64,000 nt of DNA from Malachius bipustulatus (GCA_910589415.1 OU342635.1:14074001-14138000), one strand, 5' to 3'. Shown: positions 43,753 to 57,869, counted from the stretch's first letter. Made by a program: numbers and translations. Notes: generated by a model not told the origin, from the letters alone.

Positions 43753-46100
43753 AGTACTGTCTAGGTGTTGTGTGACTCGACTTGGCAGCTACTGTGATGT
43801 CATCACATGTGCACTGTACATTCACTCTATGTGTATAAATATATAATTAATAATAATAAGAATAATAATGATAATATTTAATATTAATAAATAATAATGA
43901 TGATGTAGCACCTCCGCCAGGCGCGGCCCACTTGTTGTTGTAATGTTTGGTGTCAGCGTCCCGCGCTTATGACTCCTCGGTGGTCACCGATATGCTTTTG
44001 AGACCTTCACTATAGGTCTCAAAAAATGGGTGCTCGAGATTTTTCACTTCTGTTTTCCAAACGCGTGCACCTTTCACATGATAACTTTTTGTGGCAATTT
44101 ATAAGCGGCGTTGTCAGAATGTCTATAGCTATAAAACAAATAAATAGCTATAACTTTTCTGAAAAATTAAGTATATGTGAATATTGTTGCAAAAGTACAT
44201 ACCAGCGTAAGTTTATATGTATTATAATAGGATCGTTGTCAAGGAATCAAGGCGGTTCAAGTTTTAAGAACCAAATGCTATTATTATGATGAATAATTTT
44301 ATATTTATAGGACTTCTCGTAAGATAACCTTTAAGATTAACTAACGTAAAGATTAATTATTATTAATTAATACTAAGTAATTAATTTCTAAAAAATCCTT
44401 AGTATCGAATCCTTTTTCAGCAAGCTTGGATGACTTTTTGTAATAAATATTACCTTTATCTTTTTTTATTAAATCAACTAAAAGTTTTCTTATCATATTA
44501 TTGTAGTCTCTATAATATTTTTCACTGCAGTTATTTCAGGTATAAGCGATACTATATTCATTCTGACAAAATCCACTTGTTCTATGATGATATACCTTGC
44601 TTGTTTTTCCTTGCTGTTAACTCGAATTACGTAGACCGCGCCATAAACCTGCTAGGACTAAGACAGCAATCTGATACGTATATTATTATAAGTTCATAAG
44701 TATTTATTAACTAACTATATGGTAAAAGTTTTGAAGTTACGTAATCAAGGAAACTTGCGATTGATTGACTGTCTTAGATCCCTCCGGTGGCTACCGATTT
44801 TTAACCTGGTTTTCCCACCAAACACAGGCACTCATTGGTTACGTCTTGCGTTTATTACATATGATCTATTACAGGGTATCTTTAAAATGGGATACATTAT
44901 CCTCACATATTATTATATTATAGTTAAGGACCAACAGGGCGAAAGCGACAATTCTACATTGTACGTTTGGCGCTTTGCTGTGGTAACTATTCACTATTAT
45001 TGTGTTGTTAAAATTTGCGTTCTTTAATCTATAGTTGTTTTTATATATATTTTATTTCCTCATAGGTTATATTATGTAATTTATATGAATAACAAGTTAA
45101 GTGTAAGTTATTGCGTTGTCCCCACACCCAGTGTGTTGCGCGATCGATGTATACAAAATTAATAATGGATAATTTAAGAAATTTGTACATAAATATTACT
45201 GTTTTAATCAATTCGCTTAGGTGTAACCACTTCGAACGACACTTACTACTTGTTCGATTATGCTTCCAACTAATATTTTTTGAAATTATTTAGAAGGTGG
45301 TTACAGAATTGTCAGGTTGTTAAAACTTATTGTATTACTATAATAACGAGTATTCAGTATTTAATGTACCTAACTACTCATAATTATTCAAATAAAAATA
45401 AAAGCACCTTTTTTTCAAATCAAGTGAACTAACTACGCGTCATAATAAATTTAATTATACTTACTTACTCACTTACTTACTTCTAAGTACTTATATATCT
45501 ATACTTATCTAAAGCGTATAACTAGTAGTAGATATTTTAAATTATTATATGTCCCAAAATACATTCCATATACAATAGGTATTCCAAGATTTTTAGTTAT
45601 TTTCAAAGCGATTCGATGCATATTCAAAGAAATTAAATAATATCTACTACATCCTGTTATTCTTACTTCAAATTCATTGGCTTTCTCACCTTCGCGCATA
45701 GTAAATGCTTAGACTATATGCCACGAGATAATATCAAGGAAGAAGCACCGGAAGCTTTGAGCATATAAAATAGGTCGTATCGATATCCAAAGATAACAAA
45801 GTTCCTATGATCTTTAAACTATAATCAGGTAATTTTTAAGTTATGGATATTTACGTTTCGTGAAAGACGTTACCGTGCCACGCTGGCAATTCTGTATTAG
45901 ATCACGCCAAAACCGTCGTTTTTATATTCAAAGTGTCTACACCTAGGCGATTGTCTGTGTATCTTGTAGTGTCCTGGACGTATTAATCCCTATGTAATAA
46001 CCAAACCTAGATCTGTCTATTTGTTAGGATAGGTCAGATCAATTTTGAAAGTATATAATATATTAAATGTTTCCTGTTATCAAATAAAATATTCTATATT
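43753..46100 (+). other. Probable Rbp6 3' UTR (at least the proximal part)
   Basis: Directly follows the stop codon. It begins moderately GC-rich (to about 44030) and continues AT-rich, without transposon signatures. AATAAA occurs at 43886-43891, near 45393 and at 46083-46088; the last is followed by a GT-rich stretch, a reasonable poly(A) site. The real end cannot be fixed without transcript data, and usage of a more distal site (up to about 50.8 kb) is possible. The short open frames here have no domain. Confidence 0.5.
45458..45486. repeat. ACTT microsatellite
   Basis: Imperfect TTAC/ACTT repeats. Confidence 0.7.
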
Positions 46101-49100
46101 GCAATCAACTGGTGCAGTTCGACAGTTCTTGTGCATGCTAGTTAATTCATGTTTTTAATAACATTGGCTGTCTGGGATGTTGTCGCATCCAAAAAAAAAT
46201 GTAAATACGTTATATAGATGGATAACGCGGAATATTGAAAATAATTAACCTGAAAATAATATTTAATTAATAATCGATAAATATGAAGAAAAAATTAAGG
46301 CAGGCGACAAATCAGCGACAGTAGTTTCATTTCTTGAGCAACATATTATATTATTAATATTATAATGTAATACTTTTTGTCGAATGCATCTGTTGATTTG
46401 ACGTCTAAATGCGAATATTATTATATAAAATAATGTTTTATGTTATGATTTTATTACTGTTTTAATTTCAATTTATATGAATATTTCGCTGGCATAGGCT
46501 TATTGAAATTGATAATTATTATCATTGTTGTCTGAATGACTGCAACTGCTTGTCTCGTCAGTACAAATAGGTATACCACGATGTAAATTAATTCATAATC
46601 TAGGTGCGAATGTGGGAAACGGAAAACATGTCGACAGATTCATTCACGAATTGCTACTTTGGTGGAATTATTTTCTAATAGACACATTGTGACATTATTA
46701 TGAAAGACTTGCATAATTTTCTTACAACGAATTTTTTAGATTTTCTTTTGATTTAAAAAGGTAGTCTCCACTTCTAGTAAAATGTTTGAGCTTATTTTGA
46801 AAATTAGCAATATGTGAACGAGTCTGAGTTGTTTGCAAAGTTGCAACGATTGAACATAGGTACTTGAATAAATGCGGTAGTGGGTAGAAGCGCGTTTCTG
46901 TGAAACTGTGCGTTTTATTTATTGAACGTAAAATGGGTTTAACCGAAGCCAAAGAACAACCAATATTTAGTTGGATATTCCGTCGCCAACGTTATTAAAC
47001 CAATTTTTTTCAATAGTATTATATTGATCTTTGGATAATGCAATGAAATAGGTATTGGCGACAGTCCTGAAAGGCTTTATATTTTCAGGCGTGAGTTCAC
47101 TGGGGAGTTGGCATACCCTACACGATTTGCCGAAATGAATCAGGCCATCAGTTACAATGCATTAATATTACTGTCAATTCCGGCGACGTGAGATTCAATC
47201 TGAATATTGGAATAGGAGAGTTTTCATAGGGTCGGGCCAATGGAAGGTGCGGGTGTTTTGTTCCCTAGTTAGTCCCACTCCTCCCCCGCGATGCGATGTT
47301 TGGTGAAACTCGACCAAAGGAATATAAAATGTCAATACTGATGTCAATATAATGACTGCGTTTTCATTTTGGCGAAGCCAGATATTTTAATGTCAATCCA
47401 GAGCAATACGGTAATGTAGGTAGGTTAATCCAAAAAATAATGTTTAATTTCTATATATATTTTGATATCTGTAAACTATGTTATTGCATTAAGTGGTTAG
47501 AGATAAGTCTAAAAACAGCAAAAGACACCACAAGGGTCGATTCATATAATTCTAGAATTGAATACTTCCATTGCCTAAGATTTTAACTAATATTTTTTTA
47601 AACAAAAATTACTTTGCCTGTTTGCCTTTCAGATTTACGTAGTTTGAAACTTCGAACCTGATAGATATATTACTTATATATAATACAACATCTATGATCA
47701 AGGTGTGTTCCGTGAGACACGAACTACACAAATGTAAATGAGATAATATGAAAATAAGTAATTAAAATATACTTAGAAACATTAATATATCACTAGCAAA
47801 TTTTGCATCTTTATGTCAGTGTTTAGACAATTCAAATAACATAGGAAATATCTGTATTAACAAACTTATATTGTTTAAGTTTTTAGGTACTAACATTAAT
47901 ATTTCATTCAATTGAAAACCTTGACAAGTTGAATTGCAAAATACGGTTTATTGTTACCAGCCTAACACTTATAATATTATTGGCCTACATCCAAATCTAG
48001 GTATAGGCAAATGAAGTAAAGCAAAGATGCATAATGGATCGATCCGTCAGCCAAAGCTTTAAACCTGCTAACGACTGAGCGGTTCGAAAGGCCTGACGTC
48101 AGGAACAGTCGAGTTCTTGGTCAGGTCCTGTGGAAACCGCGGCGTGTCGTTGAGGTGAATTCACACGCTGTAACGTTTAGATGTGATAAGGTGCTATCAT
48201 ATAAGATATGTCTTGAGTTGCATGTTGCATTATATGACATTGAATAAACTTCTTACGTGATATCGAAAAGATATTTCAATAAGATCGTATTCTTGAAAGA
48301 GCGTAGTTCGGGGCATTCACTGGATATGCCTCAAATCACATCTGTTTCGTCGAAGTGGTATCTTATAATATCTGAAATTAGTAACGTGTGGATTGACCTT
48401 CATTCGCAGAACCCGCGATCATGGCTCATTCCAGCGCAGTGCAAGGCATTTTACGTACATCTACATATCAATAGCCGATCTCGCGGGTTAGGTTAGCCGC
48501 AGAACAAACATGATTTATAACCCAGAAGCGACATTCGTGCAACATAACTTTGGTACTTTCCATTTAAAGCGCTCATTTTCGCGGCCATGTTCGTCTGAAG
48601 ACTAAAGAAATTCCAAGAAACATTTTTCGTAGGTATTTCAGTCACAACAAACAATTTCGATAAAATCTTAGCGTCAGAAATTAAATTTATTTTTTACGAT
48701 GCTAATAACGTATATGGAGTAAGGATGTTGCGAAAAAAATCAAAAGAGCAACTAAACAATCAAAGCAATCGTATCGAGCTTCTGTATTGTTTAGTCATGT
48801 TTATTCTGTGATTTAGGCCAGGCCCAATGTGGGAATCAAGCCGGGATTTTACTCGAAATGATATTTTTTTATCAAGGCACTCTACGTTAAATCAGTGTTT
48901 GTTATTAAATTTTATAATAAATGTGATGTTAATAATTTAGATATTTTAATCGGCTAACAAATTTTATTGATAAGGTTAGAAAAATGAAGCGTTAGAGTGG
49001 TTATACTTGCCGATATTTCTTTTAAATAGGTTATTTTTTTATTAGTTCTCGTCTAGGTTAATCCATAAATGAAACAAATTTTAGTAGAAAAAATATTAGA

Positions 49101-52100
49101 CCAATCCAAAATTTTATATTAACGAAATCAATCTGACGCTTCACGCGTAGCTAGCAAATTGAGTACTTAATAATGAAAGAAATTGTAGTTAGTATAATTT
49201 ATTGGATCCGGCTTGTTTCCCAGTATCGTAGAGGGTAGAATACTAAAATAAGGTTTCTTAGACATTTGAAATGTGTTATTTCTCATGTGGAATATTATCT
49301 CGACAATATTGATTCACACTCAATGTGAAGTTTTCAGTTGTATGTTCAAACTGTTTATCGTGGGCCTTACTATACACTGAAAATTAAAAAATAAACGTGC
49401 TGTCCAAATTTTATCACAAAAGTTACTTTTTAATCTGCAGGTAATATTATTATTTCTAACAAAGCATTGCCAGCATTGTCAAGTTTTATATTATCAGTAT
49501 AGCGTCAAATAAATAATAAATGTATTATGTGATGGAAATATTTTTTTTAATTCGTAATTTCTATTACGAATTCAAAGAAGCTTTATTTTGAAAATTAAAA
49601 ACATAAGAATAGTGAAATATTGCATTGGCAACGTTGGCAGAGCTGAACAGAGTTCATAGTTAACTGAAGATCGACGAGGCGTCTTGGGCGCTCCAAAAAT
49701 CTTCCGTAGGTATAACTTCTTACTTATTACTGAGAGAATGCGCTTGAGAGCGCTCACTCTTCTGATGTTGTTACATTTTGTTTCATACATACATACTTTA
49801 GGATTAACTATTGAGTTTATTAAGTGTATACAAGCTGTATATATCGATATTATGTATACATAATATTACTATTATATATTTAAATATAAACTGTAGAACG
49901 TGGTCGGTGTCGCCACTGTGTATTCCGACACCTTCCCTGTGTCCCTGTGTTGCAACCCTTGTCCATCTATGACCCAAGAGTTTTTGGCTTAAGCAAAAGA
50001 CACCATTGCTGTGGTATTCAATTTTAATGGTGATGCAACTTTTGATTTTTAATATGGAATAATATTTTTCTGAACAAATTATACGTATATCGATCTTTCT
50101 ACCCAGATAAAGGACAAAGAAAGGCGAGAAACTTGATGACTGATATGTCAATTGTTGAGTGAATTTTTTTCGAAGGTAATCGGAGGATGGGTAAACTTAG
50201 CCAGAAATTCTTAGGCCAGGTCAGTGTAACGTGAAATTATATAATTGTGAAACAGCCTGAAAAAAGGCTCGTTGCAATAAGAAAAGCAATAACCAAATTC
50301 CTTCTGTGGACGCTTTTGACTTTTACATTTAAGATGATATATACTGTATTAATAACAATATTACTGTAAGTACGTATTTAATGAACAAGATTTTACACAT
50401 TGTAATGAATGATATTATATACAGAAGGCGCGGCACACATATATTATATAGTGCTACTTAGAACGATTGTACAGGTAGTTTGTAACATATTAATGGTTAT
50501 AATGTGCTGTCCGGACCGGCGACTAACGGGCATGCCGTCTCTACATGCATTCATTATTATTTATAATATATTAGGAAACTATAAATTGCATGACGAGAGC
50601 GGGAGCCCGTTTGACGCAAGCGCCGTCGTAGAGCTCTTCGGCGTGGTCTTGGGCCTTCATATGTATATCTAACTACACGTTCTATATTGTACATAATATA
50701 TAATAACTACTACAATGATAAATAAGTAAGACAAGGTTCACAACGTGCCGTGTGTATGTGGGATAAAAATATAATATGGACATTGTTCAAAAAACATTAC
50801 GTCTCTTATTTCATCCACCCTTATTCCATCTTTACCTCTAAACCTACCTCGAAGCTTTTTGTTATAGAGAATTTTCTGGTATGATAAAATTATTTTTATT
50901 TTCCATTTTCGATAATTTGTAACAAAAAAACACTAATAAACAAAATAATTGGTAAAAAAAGTAGTCAGTAATAATCGAAAAAAAAAAACAATAAAAAATA
51001 GACAAATTCGTTTTTGTGCCAATTGTCATTATGTTTCAATAAACATTCAGTATATTACATACTTTTAATCATTATTATAAACTATTAAGTATAAAAAAAA
51101 TATAGAAAAATAATATTTATTTTATATTAGGTAAGTTAAATAAAAAAATTATGATAAATTTAGTTTGAAAAGAGTGTTATTCACATAATACCAACATGAC
51201 ATTCCAATACTTGGGTGACTAAAAAGTACCTGACAACATGAGTCTAAGGAAGATTTTCGTTTACGAAAGACTACAACGATCAGCTTAGATCGTCTAGCTC
51301 TAGAGGAATCATTCACGGTAAGTGCTACATAAGAATAGTTTCAACTGTACCAACTGGGTAATTTAAGATTTCCCTTCTCCCCTTACATACGAAAAACTTT
51401 AAAAGTAAAACAAAAAATATCTGAAGCTGTGGAATCAAGACCTACAAAAGTATATACACGTCCAAAAGTATTATTTTGAATCCCCATTTAATAATCGAAA
51501 AATATACCGAGCTTTGTATTAAAAAAAAGCAACGCAAAATTTAGAAAATCAAATAATTTACTAAGAACAACTTTCATTTTATGTTATTTTATTTTATTTC
51601 ACGTACAGTTTTCGGTACAAGAGGTAAAGACATCTTAAATAACCCACTCTATACACATGTAGGATTATTGTGCTCACACATAATTAACTTTTCGGTAGGT
51701 AAATTGAAAATTATTGACAGTCACATAAGCAGTGGCTTGAGATTTTTAATGTTATTTCTTTCACTTAAGTACCTATTTCAAAATTATTCCAAAATTTAGG
51801 AAAAATAAATAAACCAGAATTAATGAAGTTATTTCTAAGAAAAAAAACAATAAATCAGACTTTAGTAGAGTAGGATTTGATGTAAGAAATTAAACAAGTA
51901 ATAAGAGTTTCTAATAAAATTGTAATTTTTGAGAAATATAGCTTCCTTTATTTAATTCAAGATTTCATTGTGAAGGAAAATATTTTTAAGTGAAAACGCG
52001 CAAAAAAAATATGGATTTTAAAATCGATTTTAATTACCTACTTATTTTTTTACAAAAAAAATTGATTATAACTGCTTTCAAATGAGGGGTCACTGGACCC

Positions 52101-52419
52101 CCATTTCCATTTAAAATTATTTAGATGAGGATTGTAGTGTAAATGTCAAGTTTTACAGCAAAAGATTTTTCCCAAAACAAAACACCAACTTTAGGGGGGA
52201 AGTTTTCAAAAAGTAACCCAACATAAAGTAAAACTTGCAAAGAGTTATTTTCATAAATACATTGAAAATAAGGAACAATATTATTCAACAACATGAATCT
52301 AATGGAGATTTTCGTGTGATAAAAAGTACAAAATACTACTCGACAGATTGGATAAAACTTCAGAGGAAATACTCAAGGTAAGTGTTTTAGTTCCCTAACT
52401 TCTTAAAAGGAAAACTATA
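46101..52419. other. Downstream gene-free stretch
   Basis: No coding gene was recognised. GC-richer pockets occur at about 47160-47300, 48050-48170 and 50500-50680 and could be conserved UTR or regulatory segments. The rest is AT-rich. Confidence 0.4.
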
Positions 52420-53325
52420 ATAATAATAATAATAATAATTTATTTTGCCTTTGATTTCTCATAGAGAAGGCGTGTCACAATTAAAATCAAATTGACATTA
52501 AGTACAATAACGATCACATGTACAATAATTATGTAAAAACACAAAAAAGATGAATTACATAACAAGTCAAACAAAACAATTAAAACATTCAACACATCAA
52601 TGTGTACCTAAGCTTAAAAAATAATAAAATACAGTGTTATTTGGAACATGACACTGCCTCAATCTCTATTTCATTGATTTCATCCACGCAGAAAATTCCT
52701 CCAATGTATAGATAACATTAGAGGTAAGAGCTCTCTTAATCCTCATTTTAAAATGTTTAGATGAGAAACTTCTCCATTCTAACGGTAGCATGTTGTACAT
52801 TGAACAGCCAGCGTAAAATGGGGTTTTCCTATAATTAAGGTGGTAAATCTTGTCTAGATGGATATCACTCCAGCCCCTAGTTTTATAACTATGAACATCA
52901 CTATTGATGTCAAACCTTACTTTGTTATTGTGCACATAATTTAGTAATTTGTATATGTATAATGCAACCACCGTAAACAGACCCCTGGCCTCAAATATTT
53001 GACGGCAAGATTCTCCAGGTGGAACGTCGTACATCATTCTTATTATTCTTTTCTGCAGAACAAACACTCGCTGCAGTTCACCTGCCTGTCCCCATACAAG
53101 TATATTGAATGATAAGACCGACTGAACCAACGCATAGTAAACGTTCAAACGAACATCAGCAGGAAAGCTCCTTTTCATCACCAACATAACGTAATAAGCC
53201 TTGCCTAGTTTAGCACATATATCAGATATTTGATGATTCCAGCTTAACCTGCTGTCAATTTTTACGCCCAAATCAAGATACGCAGTAAAAGTAATAATTT
53301 GGTTGTGTTTGTGCATACCTTAACT
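52420..53325 (-). mobile_element. 5'-truncated LINE, C-terminal part of a Jockey/CR1-like reverse transcriptase
   Basis: A minus-strand frame of 216 codons (53316 down to 52666) is intact. It reads DLGVKIDSRLSWNHQISDI, then ALVQSVLSFNILVWG, LQRVFVLQKRIIRMM, ESCRQIFEARGLFTV, YIYKLLNYV and HSYKTRGWSDIHL. This is the region after the RT palm in Jockey/CR1-group non-LTR elements, where blocks such as LGxxxDSRLxWxxHI, VFxLQKRAIR, CRPLF and YIYE are usual. Downstream on the minus strand comes a 3' UTR of about 240 bases ending in an (ATT)n tail (the ATAATAAT run at 52420-52441). The 5' end is truncated, typical of LINE insertion. The unbroken frame suggests a fairly recent copy. Confidence 0.85.
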
Positions 53326-53410
53326 TGTTTTATCAATGAGTATACGATCATATAATCAGTTACATAAATACCTTTTTCCACTAATTGACATGGTAGGTAC
53401 TCATATTAGT

Positions 53411-53677
53411 ATGGCTTGTCCATTGAGTGTTGTCCGATTATATTTTACACTGATCCTGACTATAAACGATTTGATTTTTTATGTTTTAATTCGTACAATT
53501 ATAATAATTGATTTATATTTTAATTATAATATTTATTATTAATATAATATAAATATTATAATACAATAATTGATTTGATTCGTACAATTATAATAATTAG
53601 AATTAGTACGAATTAAAACATAAAAAATCAAATCGTTTATAGTCAGGATCAGTGTGGCATCTCACTGGACAAGCCAT
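53411..53677. repeat. Foldback element with AT-rich loop
   Basis: ATGGCTTGTCCATTGAGTG at 53411 is inverted near 53658-53677, and the arms are almost identical over CACTGATCCTGACTATAAAC and GATTTGATTTTTTATG. The loop (about 53500-53600) is made of AT with repeated ATAATAATTGATTTAT-like pieces. It is a strong potential hairpin. Confidence 0.75.
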
Positions 53678-56600
53678 AGTTCTAATTTTATATGGAACAC
53701 ACTTTGAAGTAATTTTTTGTAACTCAAGTAATTGTGTTCTCACGCGAGTAAATTCCACTCGTTGCAAAAAATGATGCATTTCATAATGTTTACTTTTTTG
53801 AATAAACTCAGACTCAGTACCAGTCAAAGTTCATCAATCATAGAATCATGACAGACAATCGTTACTTAACAGACAGTGCTAATAAATGGTCGGGGTTCTG
53901 CAACAATGATCTAACTCACAATTTTTTTTTAATGTATTTTTTGTGAAAATACACCTAACGGCAGTGGGGCTGGGGCTAGCAAAAATGATTTAACCCGTAT
54001 TATGTATATGTTATTTTGGCATTGAAACGTTCGCTCCTTTAGCCACCGACTTTTGGAAGGTCAGCTGCAAGGTTAGATGAAAGCACACCTGACAAAAAAA
54101 AACCTAACGAATATTTTAAATAGTCCGTGAAGAGTTTGGCTTATACTTAAAAAGGAAAACTACAAACATTTATAAAGTAGCTTATTATTTTATTTTTTCC
54201 TTCCTTTTTTGCTTTTTTTCCTCTTTTTTTTTCTTTTTTTTTTCTTTTCTTTTTCTTTATTTTTCTTCCTTTTTTATTTGTCTCTCTTTCTCTTTTCTTT
54301 TTTTTTTCTGATGAGCAAGGACGGGAGGTCGACAATGACCACAACGCTTCTAGGGATCCATAAAGACGACTTTTACGGTAGACAAGATAGCACCGCGGAA
54401 TCATATGAGTGTCAATGACCGGATAGTGCACACAGGAAACTAAATACCTCTTCCTTTCTTTTTCCCACTTTTCCTCCTTCCTTCACCTCACCCAAAAATG
54501 ATTTAACCCACATCTTTCATTTTAGCGATCTGTGAGACAAGTTCTAAACCACATTTTTCAAATTATTTTTAGTACAAAATTTTGCTACAGTGATCTAATC
54601 GACAGTCGTCTAACTTTCAGTTACTTGTGCGACAAAATAATTTTTTTATTTTTTTGTACATATTAATGGCTACTTGTGTTACTCCTTATTTGATAAAAAA
54701 AATAAAAGCAAATGTTGTAAAAATATATTCTAGCAGAGTATGTAAAATAATGCTAATTATCTCAGAACAACAAGTAGGTCGCTAAAACCATTGTTGCAGA
54801 ACAGCTTCCAAATAGGCCACTGAAACTAGTTTTACCACCAAAATTGATTACATAAAATGTACCTACCTATCTATATTTTTTAATTCTGTTAAACGACTGG
54901 CAAATAAATTTTATAAGAAACGGAATTTCAAATTGAAGACTACCGTTTTAAAATTTCAAGTATTAAATTTTTCCAGTGTGGTAATAGGTCAGTCAATACT
55001 GATATCGTAGGGGGGCGTATTATAACATTGATGCTAAATTGGAAAGTCCTCGAGGATACGATAGGTAAAATTAAAAAGGAAAGATAAATGGAAATATAAT
55101 TGTAATATTTATTTTGTGATCTTTGCCAAATAAATAAATTGGTAAATGGTACAATATCAAAATGTCAGGGCTCTTTGACCTTAATTTTTTAGAGACATTT
55201 TATGACAACCTAAGTATAATTTTGTATGTTAAAATTTGGAAAAAATGGTGGACGGTTTATCCACTCTCCAAGTTCTGATGGTTATGACAATTCAGCCATT
55301 ATTTTCATTACTTGATTTCTTCCATGTCAAGTTAGTGACACATGGTGAATTATATTGGACGGTTAGTTAAATCTACAAGGATTTTTTTAAAATCCATTCG
55401 CGAACATTGCGAGTACGCCCATAAAATAGTAAATTACTGTTGCAAATTCCATCATAAACGTTGTCACCTAAAAGGTGCTGAAATCGACATAATCTAATAA
55501 CATGTGAATTTTCCAGCGACAACACAATACATGTTCATTATGATAATAATTATTTATGGCGTCCCTCGTAAAACGCGCTCCATCGGATCGCATAGTTATT
55601 ATGCTCAACGCCGATTTTCCGATGAACTCGGTGGCAAAATGCTGCCACCGAGTGGCAAAAGTCTTGCTGCGAATGTTTGGGTAGGTGTAGGTACAGGGTC
55701 TGGTGGATAACTCCCGAGTTTTAATTTTTTCACGAAAAGTTAATTAAGGGTTACTGTTGATTATATCCAGCAAAAACTTTGTAGATTTGGAAAATACCTA
55801 TAATGTATAAGTATTTATTAATTCAACAGCAGATCTCAATCATATTTCAAAAAAAAATTAAAAGTTGCCGCAAAATTAAAAAGAAAATTACAAAATAAAA
55901 TTTTTATAAAATTCCAACGAAATTGTTTGTTAAAAAAAATAGACGATATTTTATGTAAAAAATCAAAAAAATTGAAAAAAAAATTACAGTCATCTCCAGT
56001 TATATTCATTAAATTGAGAGATTCATATAATAATTAGTATCTAAATACTTTTTTCTCATTTTGCAATTTTTTGTTAGACTAATATAATAGTCTCGTCGGT
56101 AAAGTAAAAAATTTACCCAAAGTTCAATCTTCTCTAAGATTGCCATTCGATAATTGGTAAAGAGAGGTTATAGAACATAAATACAAAAAAATCAGTTCTG
56201 GTGGTGCAGTGCGTGCCCCCCCCTCCTCCCCAAAAAAAACACCTCTTTGGTAAAAAAGTGTTTTTCGCTAATAACTCGTTTACCGTTCTCAAAAAATACC
56301 TTTTAGAAGAAAGGAAACTTGAGTGATTTCCTAAAAGAACCTTTCACTTTCCGGTGTTCGCTTAAAATGTTAATTATTTAAATTAAACGGGTCATCAACT
56401 CTTAATACCCCATAATTCACTTTGAATATGGTTTAAATTTGTTTGTCCTATTTATGTGGGTGCCTTTCATCTTGTACCTACATGTAAAACAGTACATCTA
56501 TAATTTGTAAAAAATTTTACCACGTGGCTTGAGAGATTTTCACATGTGTAATTCAGCCATCTCAATGTTAATTTTTATGTACACCTCTAAGTATTACGGA

Positions 56601-56960
56601 AGCTCTTAAGCTGACAACCGTTCTGATGGTGGGTTAATCCCGAAACCGGTAGACGAGCTATTCAATTTATAATTATTATATACTCATTGATCAAACTGCC
56701 TTTTATTTATTATTGTCTCCTGCATGTAATTTTTTCGTATATGTCATAATAGTTTTCGAGTTATTCAATATTTTAGAAATTGCAAATTTTGTATTTTTGA
56801 TGCACGCGAATTTTCGTTCATTTAAAATAATTGCTGGTCGCATCCTCTAGAAAAAAAAAATGAAATTTGTCGAAAACCAAACAACCTATGGAAAAAAATA
56901 CCTTGAGTCTCTTTATGATAACCAGTACGACATAAAGTAGTCCACATGGTTGTTAAAGCA
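53678..56960. other. Intergenic stretch with a poly-pyrimidine tract and a small hairpin
   Basis: A T/C-rich tract spans about 54187-54308 and creates spurious Lys- or Phe-rich open frames on both strands. A GC-rich hairpin lies at 55627-55651 within a pocket at 55555-55715. The rest is AT-rich with no recognised gene. Confidence 0.5.
54187..54308 (+). repeat. Polypyrimidine low-complexity tract
   Basis: About 120 bases of almost only T and C. Confidence 0.85.
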
Positions 56961-57836
56961 TACAGGGTGATTGATTGAAACGCCACATTAGAAAAAATTC
57001 GACTTCCAAAATTTGGAATTTTAGATCATTTAATGATCTAGGCATCTGAAATTTGGAACTTAGGCAACATACTTAATAACGAGTCAAAATGAAATATTAC
57101 CAAGATGGCAGCACATTTAAAAATGGCGAAAGCAATGGCCATCTTTGTTTTTTTAAATGGGAAATCCTATATTTTATTGCATTTTCAGATTGTCTGAGAA
57201 AATGTAATAACAATAATGTTTATAGTTGTATTTTAAATTGAGTAAGGCTATGAGTGAAAACAAGTGAAAATCGCAATTTTCCAACTTTAAACCCATTTAC
57301 CACGAAAACGGCTAAAGATATCAGAAAACGGCTTACATGTCCCTATCTTAATTTTTTATCTGGTATCCTACTGTATAGTTTAAATGTTTATGCAGAGTGA
57401 TGGAAAATCTGATAATTTTCACCACCTTGTATAAACATTTCAACTGCATATGGATGCCTTATAAAAAGTTAAGATAGGAACATGTAAGCCGTTTTTTGAT
57501 ATTATGGGCCGTTTTTGTGGTAAATGGGTTTAAAGTTGGAAAATTGCGATTTTCACTTGTTTATAACTCATAGCCTACTCAATTTAAAATGCAACTATAA
57601 ACATTATTGTTATTACATTTTCTCAGACAATCTGAAAATGCAATAAAATATAGGGTGTCCTATTTAAAAAAACAAAGATGGCCATTGCTTTCACCATTTT
57701 TAAATGTGCTGCCATCTTGGTAATATTTCATTTTGACTCGTTATTAGGTATGTTGCCTAAGTTCCAAATTTCAGATTCCTAGATCATTTGGAAGTCGAAT
57801 TTTTTCTAATGTGGCGTTTCAATCAATCACCCTGTA
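56961..57836. mobile_element. Large near-perfect foldback element (876 bp)
   Basis: The whole element is a palindrome. TACAGGGTGATTGATTGAAA at the left is mirrored by TTTCAATCAATCACCCTGTA at the right. Pairing covers GGCAGCACATTTAAAAATGG, GGCCATCTTTGTTTTTTTAA, CAGATTGTCTGAGAAAATG and AACGGCTTACATGTCC, up to the centre near 57400. TA flanks the ends. There is no transposase. The arm identity is high, so the copy is young. A diverged relative lies at 59400-60000. Confidence 0.85.
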
Positions 57837-57869
57837 TAGATGTTTGTTTATCCAGTCTGAAACTTAAGT

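Noticed and set aside
54147..54431. Lys-rich and Phe-rich open frames on opposite strands
   Set aside because: They are products of the polypyrimidine tract at 54187-54308.
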